This document shows, in pieces, positions 18,203 to 26,788 of a stretch of 64,000 nt of DNA. The DNA is from Balnearium lithotrophicum. Its GTDB lineage: Bacteria; Aquificota; Aquificia; Desulfurobacteriales; Desulfurobacteriaceae. Below the pieces are notes generated by a model. That model was given only the letters and a program-made list of their open reading frames with translations, was not told the origin of the DNA and did no database searches. Each line of letters starts with the position of its first letter. Within the stretch, counting starts at the first letter, position 1. Made by a program: the position numbers and the translations under genes. The DNA lies in assembly GCF_900182585.1 (NCBI RefSeq), contig NZ_FXTM01000004.1, positions 46,749 to 110,748 of the forward strand, given 5' to 3'.

Positions 18203-19138
18203 ATGGTCATAAGAATAGGAACGAGAAAGAGCAAACTGGCACTGTGGCAGTCTGAATGGGTGAAGCTCCAAATAGAGAAGAAGTTTCCGGACGTTAGGGT
18301 AGAGTTGGTTAAGATAACAACGAAAGGAGACAAGATTCTCGATGTTCCCCTCGCAAAGATTGGAGATAAGGGTCTCTTTACAAAGGAGATTGAGGATGCA
18401 ATGCTGAGAGGGGAGGTTGATATAGCAGTTCACAGCCTGAAGGACGTTCCTACTAAGCTTCCAGAGGGCTTAAAGCTTATGGCGTTCTCAGATAGAGAGG
18501 ACCCGAGGGATGCTTTACTTTCAAACGGAAGGTACACACTTTCAAATCTCCCTGAAGGTGCAGTTGTTGGAACGAGCTCTTTACGTAGAAGGGCTCAGTT
18601 AAAGATTATCCGTCCCGATTTAAGGATAGAGGATTTAAGGGGAAACGTTGATACGAGGATAAGAAAGCTTAAAGAAGGAAATTACGATGCAATCATACTT
18701 GCAGCTGCAGGTGTAAAGAGACTTGGCTGGGAGGAAGAGATTGATGAAATTCTCTCTCCAAGCGTTATGATTCCCTCCGTATCTCAGGGTATTTTAGGAA
18801 TTGAAGGAAGGGAAGGGGATAAGGAAGTAGAAAGTATTGTCAGGGAAGCAGTAAACTCAACCGAATCTGAAGTTGCTGCAACTATTGAGAGGGCTTTTCT
18901 AAGGACTGTTGAGGGGGGATGTCAGGTTCCATTGGGGTGTTATACAGTTGTTAACGGAGAAAGGGTTCACGTTAGGGCGTTTATTTCAGACCTTAACGGG
19001 GAGTTTTTCCACAAGGAAGAGGGAGTTTTTGAAGTTAAGGACCTTGAAGAAGCAGATAAGTTAGGAGTATCAGTGGCCGAGAGGCTTCTCTCTGCAGGAG
19101 GAAGGGAAATTTTAGAGGAGCTCCTAAGGTGTCAGTAA
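18203..19138 (+). CDS. hemC: porphobilinogen deaminase (hydroxymethylbilane synthase)
   Basis: Polymerises four porphobilinogens to hydroxymethylbilane. 311 aa, normal length. The start IGTRKSKLALWQS, the catalytic Asp region HSLKDVPT near residue 80, the GTSSLRRRAQL segment near 128 and the cofactor cysteine in EGGCQVPLG near 239 are all present. It overlaps hemD by 10 nt. Confidence 0.97.
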   Translation: MVIRIGTRKSKLALWQSEWVKLQIEKKFPDVRVELVKITTKGDKILDVPLAKIGDKGLFTKEIEDAMLRGEVDIAVHSLKDVPTKLPEGLKLMAFSDREDPRDALLSNGRYTLSNLPEGAVVGTSSLRRRAQLKIIRPDLRIEDLRGNVDTRIRKLKEGNYDAIILAAAGVKRLGWEEEIDEILSPSVMIPSVSQGILGIEGREGDKEVESIVREAVNSTESEVAATIERAFLRTVEGGCQVPLGCYTVVNGERVHVRAFISDLNGEFFHKEEGVFEVKDLEEADKLGVSVAERLLSAGGREILEELLRCQ

Positions 19139-19842
19139 GGGTCTTTATCTCTTCAAAACTTCCGGAAAATCTAAAGGAGAGGTTATCCGGTAAGGTAGAA
19201 CTCCTTGATGTTCCCCTAATTAAAACTAAATATTTGGACTTTAATCCACTGATATTGGATGCATTTCAGCCGGATTTTGTCGTCTTTACAAGTAAAAATG
19301 GCGTAAAGTATTTTCTCTCAAGGGTTAATTCGAGTAAACTTAGAGAATACTCTATTGTATCTGTTGGGAAATCAACATCAAAACTGCTTAAAATTTACGG
19401 TTTGGAGTCTACCTATCCTGAAAAATTCAGTGCTAACGGTTTAATTTCCATGTTTGAAGGAAAAAGTTTAGCTGGGAAAAGGTTTTTAATCGTTAGACCA
19501 AAGGTAGCGAACAAAAGTTTTATTGAATTCTTAAGGAAAAATGGTGCTGTTGTAGAGGAGGTTATTTCTTACGAGACGATTTCAGACTTTTCCCTCTCTG
19601 AAGAAGTTCTAAATTTCTTTAAGAAGGGTGTTGATTTTGCGGCCTTTACAAGTCCTTCCAATCTAAAGACCTTTTTGAGAATAGTTCAAAGGGAGTACAT
19701 CAAAGAAACTAAGTTAATTCCAATAGGAACTACAACAGAGAGAGCCCTGATAGAAGGAGGATTACCTGTTTATAAACTTCCCGAGGAATTTTCCTTGGAA
19801 GGGATTGTAACTTTAATAGAAAAGGAATTAAAATTTCCCTAA
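19129..19842 (+). CDS. hemD: uroporphyrinogen-III synthase
   Basis: Cyclises hydroxymethylbilane to uroporphyrinogen III. 237 aa. The family is poorly conserved, but FVVFTSKNGVKYF near residue 49, RFLIVRPK near 119 and DFAAFTSPSNLKTF near 169 are typical, and the position after hemC supports the call. It starts with GTG inside the end of hemC. The -35 element of the flgM promoter lies within its last codons. Confidence 0.9.
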   Translation: MSVRVFISSKLPENLKERLSGKVELLDVPLIKTKYLDFNPLILDAFQPDFVVFTSKNGVKYFLSRVNSSKLREYSIVSVGKSTSKLLKIYGLESTYPEKFSANGLISMFEGKSLAGKRFLIVRPKVANKSFIEFLRKNGAVVEEVISYETISDFSLSEEVLNFFKKGVDFAAFTSPSNLKTFLRIVQREYIKETKLIPIGTTTERALIEGGLPVYKLPEEFSLEGIVTLIEKELKFP

Positions 19843-19855
19843 AAATTTCCGATAA
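19829..19855 (+). promoter_or_regulatory. sigma-28 (FliA) promoter for flgM
   Basis: TAAA at 19829-19832, exactly 15 nt of spacer, then TCCGATAA at 19848-19855. This differs from the sigma-28 consensus (TAAA-N15-GCCGATAA) by one base. It sits 29 nt before the flgM start, and flgM is a classical sigma-28 target. Confidence 0.82.
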
Positions 19856-19884
19856 TATTACTGAGGATAATCGGAGGAAGAGTA

Positions 19885-20172
19885 TTGAAAATAGACAGGC
19901 TCTCTGCAGAAGTTTTAAGATATCTAAGTCAGGATAAAAGGGTTAGAAATGGCGAAAATAACAGTTCAGAGAGATACTCTAACAATGTTACGGATAGCTC
20001 TTCTGTTGGGGAAATCTCTGTTGAAATAACTAAAGAACTTAGAGATTTTGAACCTCCAAAAGTTTCTAAGGAAAAGGTTGAAGAGATAAAAAGAGCTCTA
20101 AAGGAGGGAAAGTATCAGGTTAATCCCCATAAAATTTCCGAGGCAATCATTCAGGAAATTTTCGGTGACTAA
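19885..20172 (+). CDS. flgM: anti-sigma-28 factor FlgM
   Basis: Binds and inhibits sigma-28 until the flagellar hook is complete, then is exported. 95 aa, the usual small size. The C-terminal part has the FlgM pattern: KVEEIKRALKEGKYQVNPHKISEAI read in pieces, with the conserved helix, G-x-Y-x-V/I-x-P and a final helix. The start is TTG at 19885 with CGGAGGAAG upstream. The promoter just upstream is itself of sigma-28 type, which gives negative feedback. The last 26 nt overlap the convergent flhB-like gene. Confidence 0.88.
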   Translation: MKIDRLSAEVLRYLSQDKRVRNGENNSSERYSNNVTDSSSVGEISVEITKELRDFEPPKVSKEKVEEIKRALKEGKYQVNPHKISEAIIQEIFGD

Positions 20173-20419
20173 CCCTGTAAACGTAGGCAAGAATTTCTGC
20201 AACTGCTCTGTAAAGTTCTGGGGGAATCTCCTCTCCAACATCGAGAGCTATCAAAAACTCTACCAAATCCCTGTCCTCTAAAATTTCCACTCCTACCTCT
20301 TTTGCCAGTTCAACAATCTTTTCAGCAACGATACCCCTTCCCTTTGCTACAACTTTTGGAGCTCTATCCTTTTCCCTTTCATACTTTAGTGCTACTGCCT
20401 TCTTAATTCCATCTTCCAT
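20147..20419 (-). CDS. FlhB C-terminal-domain-like protein (FlhB2/YlqH type)
   Basis: A 90-aa protein matching only the cytoplasmic domain of the flagellar export switch FlhB. The pattern AVALKYEREKDRAPKVVAKG at the start is the FlhB-C fold opening, but the autocleavage NPTH motif is replaced. Such stand-alone copies occur in many flagellated bacteria and their role is unclear. I start at the ATG at 20419 where family similarity begins; it has no visible Shine-Dalgarno but TATAAT lies just upstream, so a nearly leaderless mRNA is possible. A TTG at 20446 is the alternative start. Convergent overlap with flgM. Confidence 0.8.
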   Translation of the reverse strand: MEDGIKKAVALKYEREKDRAPKVVAKGRGIVAEKIVELAKEVGVEILEDRDLVEFLIALDVGEEIPPELYRAVAEILAYVYRVSHRKFPE

Positions 20420-20466
20420 AAGTTTAATTATAAAATTCCAGAGCAATTTCTATTAGGAGGAGTTTT

Positions 20467-21924
20467 ATGAGCGTTAGAGTAAGGTTTGCTCCAAGTCCTA
20501 CCGGATTTATGCACGTTGGAAATGCAAGGACAGCTCTTTTTAACTACCTGTTTGCAAGGCACAACGGTGGAAAGTTTGTTCTAAGAGTTGAGGATACAGA
20601 CTTAGAGAGGCACAGTGAGGAAGCTGTTAATGTTATATACGAGGCACTTAAGTGGATGGGAATTAACTGGGACGAAGGACCAGATGTCGGAGGACCTTAC
20701 GGGCCTTACAGACAGTCTGAAAGGTTGGACATTTACAGGGAGTACATTGAAAAGTTGAAGGAAAGGGGACTCGTCTACGAGTGTTACTGTACTCCTGAAG
20801 AGTTGGAGGAAATGAGGAAAAAGCAGCTTGAGAGGGGAGAACCTCCAAGGTACACCGGAAAGTGTAGGAATTTAACGGAAGAAGAAAGGGAAAAATTGAA
20901 GGCAGAAGGTAGAAAGCCTGTTCTCAGGTTCAAGGTTCCTGAAGACCAGGAAATAGTTTTCAACGATTTGATAAAGGGAGAAATAAGGATAAACAGCAGG
21001 CAGTTGGGAGGAGATTTTGTCATTGTTCGCTCAAACGGAATGCCCGTTTACAACTTTGTTGTTGTAATTGATGATGCTCTGATGAAAATAACCCACGTAA
21101 TAAGGGGAGAGGACCACATTTCAAACACTCCAAAGCAGATACTTCTCTACAGGGCTCTTGGCTTTAACCCTCCTCAGTTTGCCCACCTTCCCATGATTTT
21201 AGGAGCTGACAGGAGCAAACTTTCAAAGCGCCACGGTTCAACCTCCGTTAGAGAATTTAAGGAGAAGGGATACTTACCTGAGGCCTTTACGAACTTCTTG
21301 GCCCTCCTCGGCTGGTATCCAAAGGACGGGAAAGAGATTCTCTCAATGGAAGAGCTCATAGAGAGGTTTGACATAAGGGACGTAAACAGTGCTCCTGCAG
21401 TCTTTGACACAACGAAACTCAACTGGTTAAATCAGGTCTACATCAGAAACTACGACCTTGATAAGCTCTTAGACCTCGTAGTTCCTTACTTGGAAAAAGC
21501 AGGATTTGACGTTTCGAAGTTTGAGAGGGACTGGTTAAAAAAAGTCCTTGAAGTAACGAGGGAGTACTTTACGGTTCTCTCAGATGCTCCTAAGTATATA
21601 GAAACATTCTTAAAGGACGAATTTGAAATATCTGATGAAGCCAAGGAATTCCTTAAAGAAAATCCCGAAAGAATTAAGGTTATTGAACTCTTTTACGAAA
21701 AACTAAAAAAATTTGATGGAGAGCTCTCCCAGGATTCGTTTAAAAAGCTCGTAAAGGAGGTTGGAAAAGAGCTTAAAGTTAAGGGTAAAAACCTGTTTAT
21801 GCCCGTAAGAATTGCTCTTACAGGTAAGATGAGCGGTGTAGAGCTCCCTATTCTTGTAGAACTTCTTGGAAAGGAGAGAACCTTGAGGAGAATTGAAAAC
21901 ACGTTAAATCACTTCAAATCCTAA
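20467..21924 (+). CDS. gltX: glutamyl-tRNA synthetase
   Basis: Charges tRNA-Glu; the product also feeds hemA. 485 aa. The class I HIGH motif appears as HVGN in FAPSPTGFMHVGNART near residue 10, and KMSKS as KLSKR near residue 246. The short cysteine cluster CYCTPEE with a later Cys in GKCRN (residues about 108-138) fits the zinc region of bacterial GluRS. AGGAGG precedes the ATG. It heads a gltX-miaA-hfq-(dehydratase-related)-rqcH run. Confidence 0.96.
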   Translation: MSVRVRFAPSPTGFMHVGNARTALFNYLFARHNGGKFVLRVEDTDLERHSEEAVNVIYEALKWMGINWDEGPDVGGPYGPYRQSERLDIYREYIEKLKERGLVYECYCTPEELEEMRKKQLERGEPPRYTGKCRNLTEEEREKLKAEGRKPVLRFKVPEDQEIVFNDLIKGEIRINSRQLGGDFVIVRSNGMPVYNFVVVIDDALMKITHVIRGEDHISNTPKQILLYRALGFNPPQFAHLPMILGADRSKLSKRHGSTSVREFKEKGYLPEAFTNFLALLGWYPKDGKEILSMEELIERFDIRDVNSAPAVFDTTKLNWLNQVYIRNYDLDKLLDLVVPYLEKAGFDVSKFERDWLKKVLEVTREYFTVLSDAPKYIETFLKDEFEISDEAKEFLKENPERIKVIELFYEKLKKFDGELSQDSFKKLVKEVGKELKVKGKNLFMPVRIALTGKMSGVELPILVELLGKERTLRRIENTLNHFKS

Positions 21925-21936
21925 GGAGATAGAGTT

Positions 21937-22947
21937 TTGTTAAAACCTTTAATCGTTATAACCGGCCCGACGGCTGCAGGAAAAACGGACTTTTCAATAA
22001 AACTTGCAAGGGAAATCGGAGGGGAGATAATTTCCGCCGATTCAATGCAGGTTTACAGAGGCCTTGATATAGGAACCGACAAGGTTTCAAAGGAGGTAAG
22101 GGAGGAGATTCCCCACTACTTGATAGATGTTGTTGAACCCTACGAGAAGTTTTCCGTTGCAGATTTTGTCAGGCTTTCAGACGAGGCTATAAGAGAAATC
22201 CAGAAAAAGGGAAAGTATCCGATAGTTGTTGGAGGAACCGGATTTTACATTAAAAGCCTCCTTTATGGTCTACCCGAAACTCCGCCGTCTGACGAGAAAA
22301 TCAGGAGGGAGCTCCAAAAACTGCCGACAGAGGAGCTCTACAAGAAACTCCAGAAAGTTGACAGGAAATACGCGGAAAAAGTTGGAAAAAACGACAGGAA
22401 GAGAATCGTCAGAGCTCTTGAAGTTTACGAGATTACCGGGAAACCCTTAACCTCTTTTAAAGTCTGGAGGGAGAAGCCGAGGTACCCTTTTTTAGGTTTC
22501 TTTTTATACAGAAACAGGCCGGAGCTCTACAGGAGAATAGAGAATAGGGTAGACTCTCAAATTGAGAGGGGACTTGTAAAGGAAACAAAAAAACTCCTTA
22601 AGTACGGAAAGGAAATTACTGCCTTCCAGGCTTTGGGATACAAGGAGATATCTGATTATTTAGAGGGAAGAAAGAGTTTAGAAGAAGCTGTTAAAACGCT
22701 CAAATCAAGGACAAAGAACTTTGCGAAGAGGCAGTTTACCTGGTTTAGAAAGGAGAGGGGATTTGACTGGGTGAATCTTTCGGAAGTTTCTGAGGAGGAG
22801 CTTTTAAAGAGAATTAAGTCTAACTTAAAAGAGTTGGAAGGTAAGTTGAAAAGGGATAACTTTAAGTTAAACAAAACAAGAGGAGGAGGAAATGAACCTT
22901 CAGGATACATTCTTAAACAGACTGAGGAAGGAGAGAATTCCTGTTAA
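21937..22947 (+). CDS. miaA: tRNA dimethylallyltransferase
   Basis: Adds the isopentenyl group to A37 of tRNAs that read UNN codons. 336 aa. P-loop [10 protein letters not shown] near residue 10, [16 protein letters not shown] near 34, [14 protein letters not shown] near 91 and AFQALGYKE near 232. The start is TTG at 21937 with AAGGAGAT upstream. The last 56 nt overlap hfq in another frame, so the C-terminal tail is likely unconserved. miaA-hfq is a widespread gene pair. Confidence 0.95.
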   Translation: MLKPLIVITGPTAAGKTDFSIKLAREIGGEIISADSMQVYRGLDIGTDKVSKEVREEIPHYLIDVVEPYEKFSVADFVRLSDEAIREIQKKGKYPIVVGGTGFYIKSLLYGLPETPPSDEKIRRELQKLPTEELYKKLQKVDRKYAEKVGKNDRKRIVRALEVYEITGKPLTSFKVWREKPRYPFLGFFLYRNRPELYRRIENRVDSQIERGLVKETKKLLKYGKEITAFQALGYKEISDYLEGRKSLEEAVKTLKSRTKNFAKRQFTWFRKERGFDWVNLSEVSEEELLKRIKSNLKELEGKLKRDNFKLNKTRGGGNEPSGYILKQTEEGENSC

Positions 22948-23131
22948 CATATTCTTGGCAAGGGGAACGAGGCTTCAGGGTGTTATAACGTTCTTTGACC
23001 AGTTTACAATTCTCCTTGAAAACGGCGGTAACCAGCAGTTAGTTTACAAGCACTCAATTGCAACGATAGTTCCTTCAAAACCTTTAAAGGGCCTCTTCTC
23101 GGAGGAGAAAAAAGAGGGTGGAAATGAATAA
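22892..23131 (+). CDS. hfq: RNA chaperone Hfq
   Basis: Hexameric Sm-like RNA chaperone for small regulatory RNAs. 79 aa. The Sm1 region ([15 protein letters not shown], with FDQFTILL) and the Sm2 motif as [14 protein letters not shown], where KH of the Sm2 signature is kept, are clear. The C-terminal tail is short and acidic. The ATG lies inside the end of miaA with AGGAGGA just upstream. Confidence 0.95.
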   Translation: MNLQDTFLNRLRKERIPVNIFLARGTRLQGVITFFDQFTILLENGGNQQLVYKHSIATIVPSKPLKGLFSEEKKEGGNE

Positions 23132-24551
23132 AACCCTCCTCTTTGGTGGACTAACCCCCCTTCACGAACTTTTCATAAAGGGAGCTGTTGAGAGCTTAGG
23201 TTATAAGGTTAAGTTTCTTCCCCAACCTGACTCAAGGTCTCTAATGTTAGGAAGGGAGTTTTGCAACAGGGGAATGTGCAATCCTACCTACTACACGGTT
23301 GGAAACCTCATAAAGTTTCTCTTAGAGGAGTCAAAGAAGGGTATTGATGTTGAAAAGGAGTACTTTTTCGTTACAGTTGGGGCCTGTGGTCCCTGTAGAT
23401 TCGGAATGTACGAAGCCGAGTACAGACATGCCTTAAAGGAGGCAGGATTTAAAAACTTTCAGGTTTCGATTCTCAACCAGTCTGAGCTCTCCTCAGAGGG
23501 GGACTTTGAACTAACCCCTTCACTTGTCTGGAACCTTGTAAAGGCTGTCTGGACTGGAGATATTTTGAGGGATTTGGGATACCAGTTAAGGCCTTACGAA
23601 GTTGAGAAAGGTTCTGTTGATGAGTGGCTCTCTGAGACCTCAGGTAAGGTGTATGAAGCCTTGAAATCTGGAGCTCCGATTAAAGAACTCCTTTCTGTTT
23701 TAAAGGAGCAGAGGAGAAAGCTTGAGGGGATTACCTTTGACTATACAAGAATCAAGCCGGTAGTCAGTGTTATAGGGGAGTTTTGGGCCCACACGACAGA
23801 GAGTGAAGGAAACTACTTTATCCATAGGTGGTTGGAGGAGGAGGGAGCTGAGGTAAGGCCTGAACCGATAGCGGGTTGGATTGACTACCAGCTCTTCATA
23901 GAGGAGGAAAAGACAAAGAGGGACTTAAAAGTAAAGGGTTTTTCAACAGAGAGGCTAAAAAGGCTTTTAGCTGTTAAATCGATGGCATTAGCCTTTAGAG
24001 CGTTTTACAATCTCCTAAGGTCCATCTTCTACTTTAGACCAAAGCCACTTCCCTCACAGAAGGAGCTTGCAGAACTTGCAAAACCCTACTTTGACTACTT
24101 TGTTGTTGGTGGAGAGGGGCACTTAGAGGTCGGGAAACACGTTTACAGTATTATCCACAAAAAAGCTCACATGGTTCTGTCCGTTAAACCCTTCGGATGT
24201 ATGCCCTCTACCCAGAGCGACGGAGCTCAGACAAGGGTTCTCTCAGATTACCCTGAAAGTATCTTCATCTCTGTTGAAACCTCCGGTGACAGTGAGGTTA
24301 ACGTTAAAAGCAGAATTCAGATGAAGCTCTTTGAGGCCAAGAGGGTAGCTGAGAGGGAATTCTACGAACTTCTTGAAAAAATAAATGTTTCTAAAAGGGC
24401 CTTTGAACTTGCCTTCCAGTCTGGGGAACTCAGGAAACCCTTTATAAAACTCAAAGGGAATTTTGTCGGAACTGCCGTAAAAGCACTCTACGCCAACCAA
24501 ACCTCAGTTTCTCCCTTTCTGGAGATTGAACAATGGACTACCTCTACGTAG
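23124..24551 (+). CDS. 2-hydroxyacyl-CoA dehydratase/activase-related protein
   Basis: A 475-aa soluble protein of the BcrC/HgdB-like group usually described as acyl-CoA dehydratase activase-related. Cysteine motifs fit an iron-sulfur protein: [14 protein letters not shown] near residue 50, [15 protein letters not shown] near 90 and [15 protein letters not shown] near 357. In many anaerobes this unit is fused to an ASKHA ATPase activator; here it stands alone. No acyl-CoA pathway genes are nearby, so its substrate is unknown. I use the ATG at 23124 (GTG at 23118 also possible); it overlaps hfq by 8 nt. Confidence 0.8.
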   Translation: MNKTLLFGGLTPLHELFIKGAVESLGYKVKFLPQPDSRSLMLGREFCNRGMCNPTYYTVGNLIKFLLEESKKGIDVEKEYFFVTVGACGPCRFGMYEAEYRHALKEAGFKNFQVSILNQSELSSEGDFELTPSLVWNLVKAVWTGDILRDLGYQLRPYEVEKGSVDEWLSETSGKVYEALKSGAPIKELLSVLKEQRRKLEGITFDYTRIKPVVSVIGEFWAHTTESEGNYFIHRWLEEEGAEVRPEPIAGWIDYQLFIEEEKTKRDLKVKGFSTERLKRLLAVKSMALAFRAFYNLLRSIFYFRPKPLPSQKELAELAKPYFDYFVVGGEGHLEVGKHVYSIIHKKAHMVLSVKPFGCMPSTQSDGAQTRVLSDYPESIFISVETSGDSEVNVKSRIQMKLFEAKRVAEREFYELLEKINVSKRAFELAFQSGELRKPFIKLKGNFVGTAVKALYANQTSVSPFLEIEQWTTST

Positions 24552-26176
24552 AGAAACTCTGCGATGAGCTTAATCAGACGCTCAGGAAAAGAAGGATAAA
24601 AAGGGTCTTTTCTCAAGCTTTAAAAGTTTCAATTGAAATAGACAGTTTATATTTAAACTTCTACTCAGGCACTCCAAACGCACTTTTCGTTTCAGAAAAA
24701 CCTTTAGTAGAAAAGGATTTTTCTCCTCTCTCCTTTTTGAAAGGACTCTTTATCCGAAGGTTTTTCCTCCCAAGAAGGGATAGGGTTCTCTTTGCCGAGC
24801 TTGTTAAAATCCTTCCTTCGGGGAAGAGTAATCTAAATTACCTTATATTTGAACTTACTGGGAAGAATGCAAACTTATTTGTTTTAAATGAGAAAAGGGA
24901 GATTCTCTACCTTTTAAGGGAACCTAAGAGCTCCGTCAGGCCTTTAGAAAAAGGGGAGAAGTATCGATTTCCTCCCTCTGAGAAAAAGCCCTTCAATGAT
25001 TTAAGTTTTGGGAAAGTCTCAGTTGAGGGAGTAGAGAAAAACCTCTACAGGTTCGTAGAGGGACTCTCCCCCCTAAACTCAAGGGAAATAGGACTACTTT
25101 TTAAAGAGTATGGAAACTTAGAGAAGGCCTATTCGGAGTTTATTGAAAAACACAGAAAATCGAGGGAGGCCTACCTCTACTTTAAAGACAGAAAGCCCAA
25201 GTATTTAACGACTTTTCCCTACGAATCCCTCTCTGAATTAAATTTTGAAGTCTTTTCAGGAGAGCTTCCCTTTAGTTCTGCCTGGAGGAAGTTCTATGAA
25301 GTTGTTGTAGAGGAGAGGGAATTTGAAAATAAGAAGAGAAAGCTCATTGAAAGGCTCAATCAAAAAATTGAGAGTTTAGAGGAGCAGATAAAGGAGTTAT
25401 TAAGAACTGATAGGTTAAAGGAGGAGATTAATAGGCTCAAATACTGGGGAGAAGTCCTAAAGCACAATCTACACAGAGTTAAGCCGGGAGTTTCGGAGGT
25501 GGAGCTCCCCGATTACTCCACAGGAAGAGCAGTTAAGGTACCCCTTGACCCTTCCCTATCCCCTAAGGAGAACCTTGAGAGAATTTTTAACCTCTACAGA
25601 AAGAAGCTGAGGAGGTTAGAGTTTGCTAAAGAGGAGCTCCCAAAGTTAGAGGAGGAGATTGAAAAATTAAAGCTACTTAAGCAATTTATTGAAAGTTCAA
25701 AAAGTGTTGATGAGATTTCAGAGTTTTTAAAGGAAAAGGAAGAAAAGGGAAGGAGTTTGCCTCAGTTTAAAGTTTTTACCCTTCCTTCTGGTAGAAAAAT
25801 CCTTGTGGGCAGAAACAGGAGGGAGAATGAATTCCTGTCGCTAAAGGCTTCAAATCCCTGGGATTTTTGGTTTCACGTAAAGGACACCCCCGGTTCCCAC
25901 GTAATATTGAAGCTCCAAAGGGGTGAGGAGCCAACCGATGAGGACATTCTCCTATCCGCATCGGCTGCTGCTTACTTTAGTAAGGGGAGAGAGTCAGGAA
26001 AGGTTTTGGTCGATTATACAAGGGTTAAGAATTTGAAGAAGCCCCCTGGAACTCCTTTAGGATTTGTAACTTACAGGGAAGAGAGAACGGTCTCTGTTAG
26101 TTCGGAGGATTTTGAGAGGTTTTTAAAGGCCCCCCAGAGGGGGCAGGGACTACTGGTTAGCAATGATGACAATTGA
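24533..26176 (+). CDS. rqcH: ribosome-associated quality control protein RqcH (NFACT family)
   Basis: Bacterial Rqc2/NEMF homologue that binds split 50S subunits with stalled peptidyl-tRNA and adds C-terminal alanine tails. 547 aa. The NFACT-N domain is first, with the conserved D-R pair in LPRRDRVLFAEL near residue 83; a long coiled coil spans about 265-405; the NFACT-R domain follows with VGRNRRENEFLSLK near 423 and FWFHVKDTPGSHVIL near 445. Its 5' end overlaps the preceding gene by 19 nt and its 3' end overlaps a small convergent gene of the cyd operon. Confidence 0.92.
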   Translation: MDYLYVEKLCDELNQTLRKRRIKRVFSQALKVSIEIDSLYLNFYSGTPNALFVSEKPLVEKDFSPLSFLKGLFIRRFFLPRRDRVLFAELVKILPSGKSNLNYLIFELTGKNANLFVLNEKREILYLLREPKSSVRPLEKGEKYRFPPSEKKPFNDLSFGKVSVEGVEKNLYRFVEGLSPLNSREIGLLFKEYGNLEKAYSEFIEKHRKSREAYLYFKDRKPKYLTTFPYESLSELNFEVFSGELPFSSAWRKFYEVVVEEREFENKKRKLIERLNQKIESLEEQIKELLRTDRLKEEINRLKYWGEVLKHNLHRVKPGVSEVELPDYSTGRAVKVPLDPSLSPKENLERIFNLYRKKLRRLEFAKEELPKLEEEIEKLKLLKQFIESSKSVDEISEFLKEKEEKGRSLPQFKVFTLPSGRKILVGRNRRENEFLSLKASNPWDFWFHVKDTPGSHVILKLQRGEEPTDEDILLSASAAAYFSKGRESGKVLVDYTRVKNLKKPPGTPLGFVTYREERTVSVSSEDFERFLKAPQRGQGLLVSNDDN

Positions 26177-26257
26177 TGTTATGAGAACGATTAGTATGTA
26201 TATTCCGAAAACACCGTAAAAGAGAAGTGTCCTAATTGGATTGTTTTCCGCTGCCAT
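26150..26257 (-). CDS. 35-aa single-span membrane peptide at the end of the cyd operon
   Basis: Short reading frame from ATG (26257) to TAG (26150), preceded by a strong AAGGAGGG six nt away. The product begins MAAENNPIRTLLFY and then has one hydrophobic helix of about 22 residues (residues 11-33) ending in ANQ. It overlaps the end of the 139-aa gene by 26 nt and the end of rqcH on the other strand. Size and position are like those of small oxidase subunits, but the sequence is not one I recognise. Confidence 0.65.
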   Translation of the reverse strand: MAAENNPIRTLLFYGVFGIYILIVLITSIVIIANQ

Positions 26258-26651
26258 TTTTCCCTCCTTCGATTGTGGCTTTGAGAGCTTGGAGCTCTGC
26301 TTCAAATCTATCCCTGTTTAGAAATACTACTACATAATGCCCCACTATCCCTTTCAGTGAAAGCATTGCAGAAATTGCAAAGAGGAGCCTACTGATAAAG
26401 TAACCAAAGGTTCCGGGCTCAAAAACCGACTTCCACAGATAGAGAAGAGGCAGTAAGAGGGTACCTCCAATAAAGAGAAAGTAAGTAAACAGGTTTGGCT
26501 TTAAAAAGCTGAGCTCCCTCTCAAATTCCTTCCTCAGGAGCTCCTCTATCTCCTTCCAGCTCTTGCCTTCTCTCTTCAAGGAAAGGACCCTCTCCTTTAA
26601 GTCCTCTCTTCCCTTCAAGAAGTTATCCTTGAGCCCGATTATTGCGCCCAT
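26232..26651 (-). CDS. 139-aa two-helix membrane protein of the cyd operon
   Basis: Hypothetical protein with a charged, helical N-terminal half (residues 1-50) and two hydrophobic helices at about 53-73 and 85-105, then a charged tail ending in GGKNGSGKQSN. AGAGGTTGG precedes the ATG. It lies 30 nt after cydX and is likely co-transcribed with cydAB. It is not CydC/CydD, and I do not see clear similarity to YbgE. Function unknown; a role in oxidase assembly is inferred from position only. Confidence 0.75.
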   Translation of the reverse strand: MGAIIGLKDNFLKGREDLKERVLSLKREGKSWKEIEELLRKEFERELSFLKPNLFTYFLFIGGTLLLPLLYLWKSVFEPGTFGYFISRLLFAISAMLSLKGIVGHYVVVFLNRDRFEAELQALKATIEGGKNGSGKQSN

Positions 26652-26681
26652 TCCAACCTCTAATTTATTAGTAAGGGGGGA

Positions 26682-26774
26682 TTAGACCCCCTCACCCTCC
26701 AACTTAGACTTTGCAAGAACGTAGGTCAACCATGCAACTCCAATCCACCAGATAAAAGCTATGATAAGCCACAT
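26682..26774 (-). CDS. cydX: cytochrome bd small subunit, CydX-like
   Basis: 30-aa reading frame from ATG (26774) to TAA (26682), 14 nt after the cydB stop, with a perfect AAGGAGG at the right distance. It begins MWLIIAFIWWIGVAWL, one membrane helix opening with Met-Trp as in CydX/YbgT peptides, and ends in a short charged tail. Known CydX peptides stabilise the heme groups of cytochrome bd. The sequence is too short for certainty, but position and start are typical. Confidence 0.78.
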   Translation of the reverse strand: MWLIIAFIWWIGVAWLTYVLAKSKLEGEGV

Positions 26775-26788
26775 AATTACCTCCTTCC

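Noticed and set aside
26128..26145. GC-rich hairpin near the rqcH end as a terminator
   Set aside because: It lies in the coding sequence and has no T tract after it on either strand.
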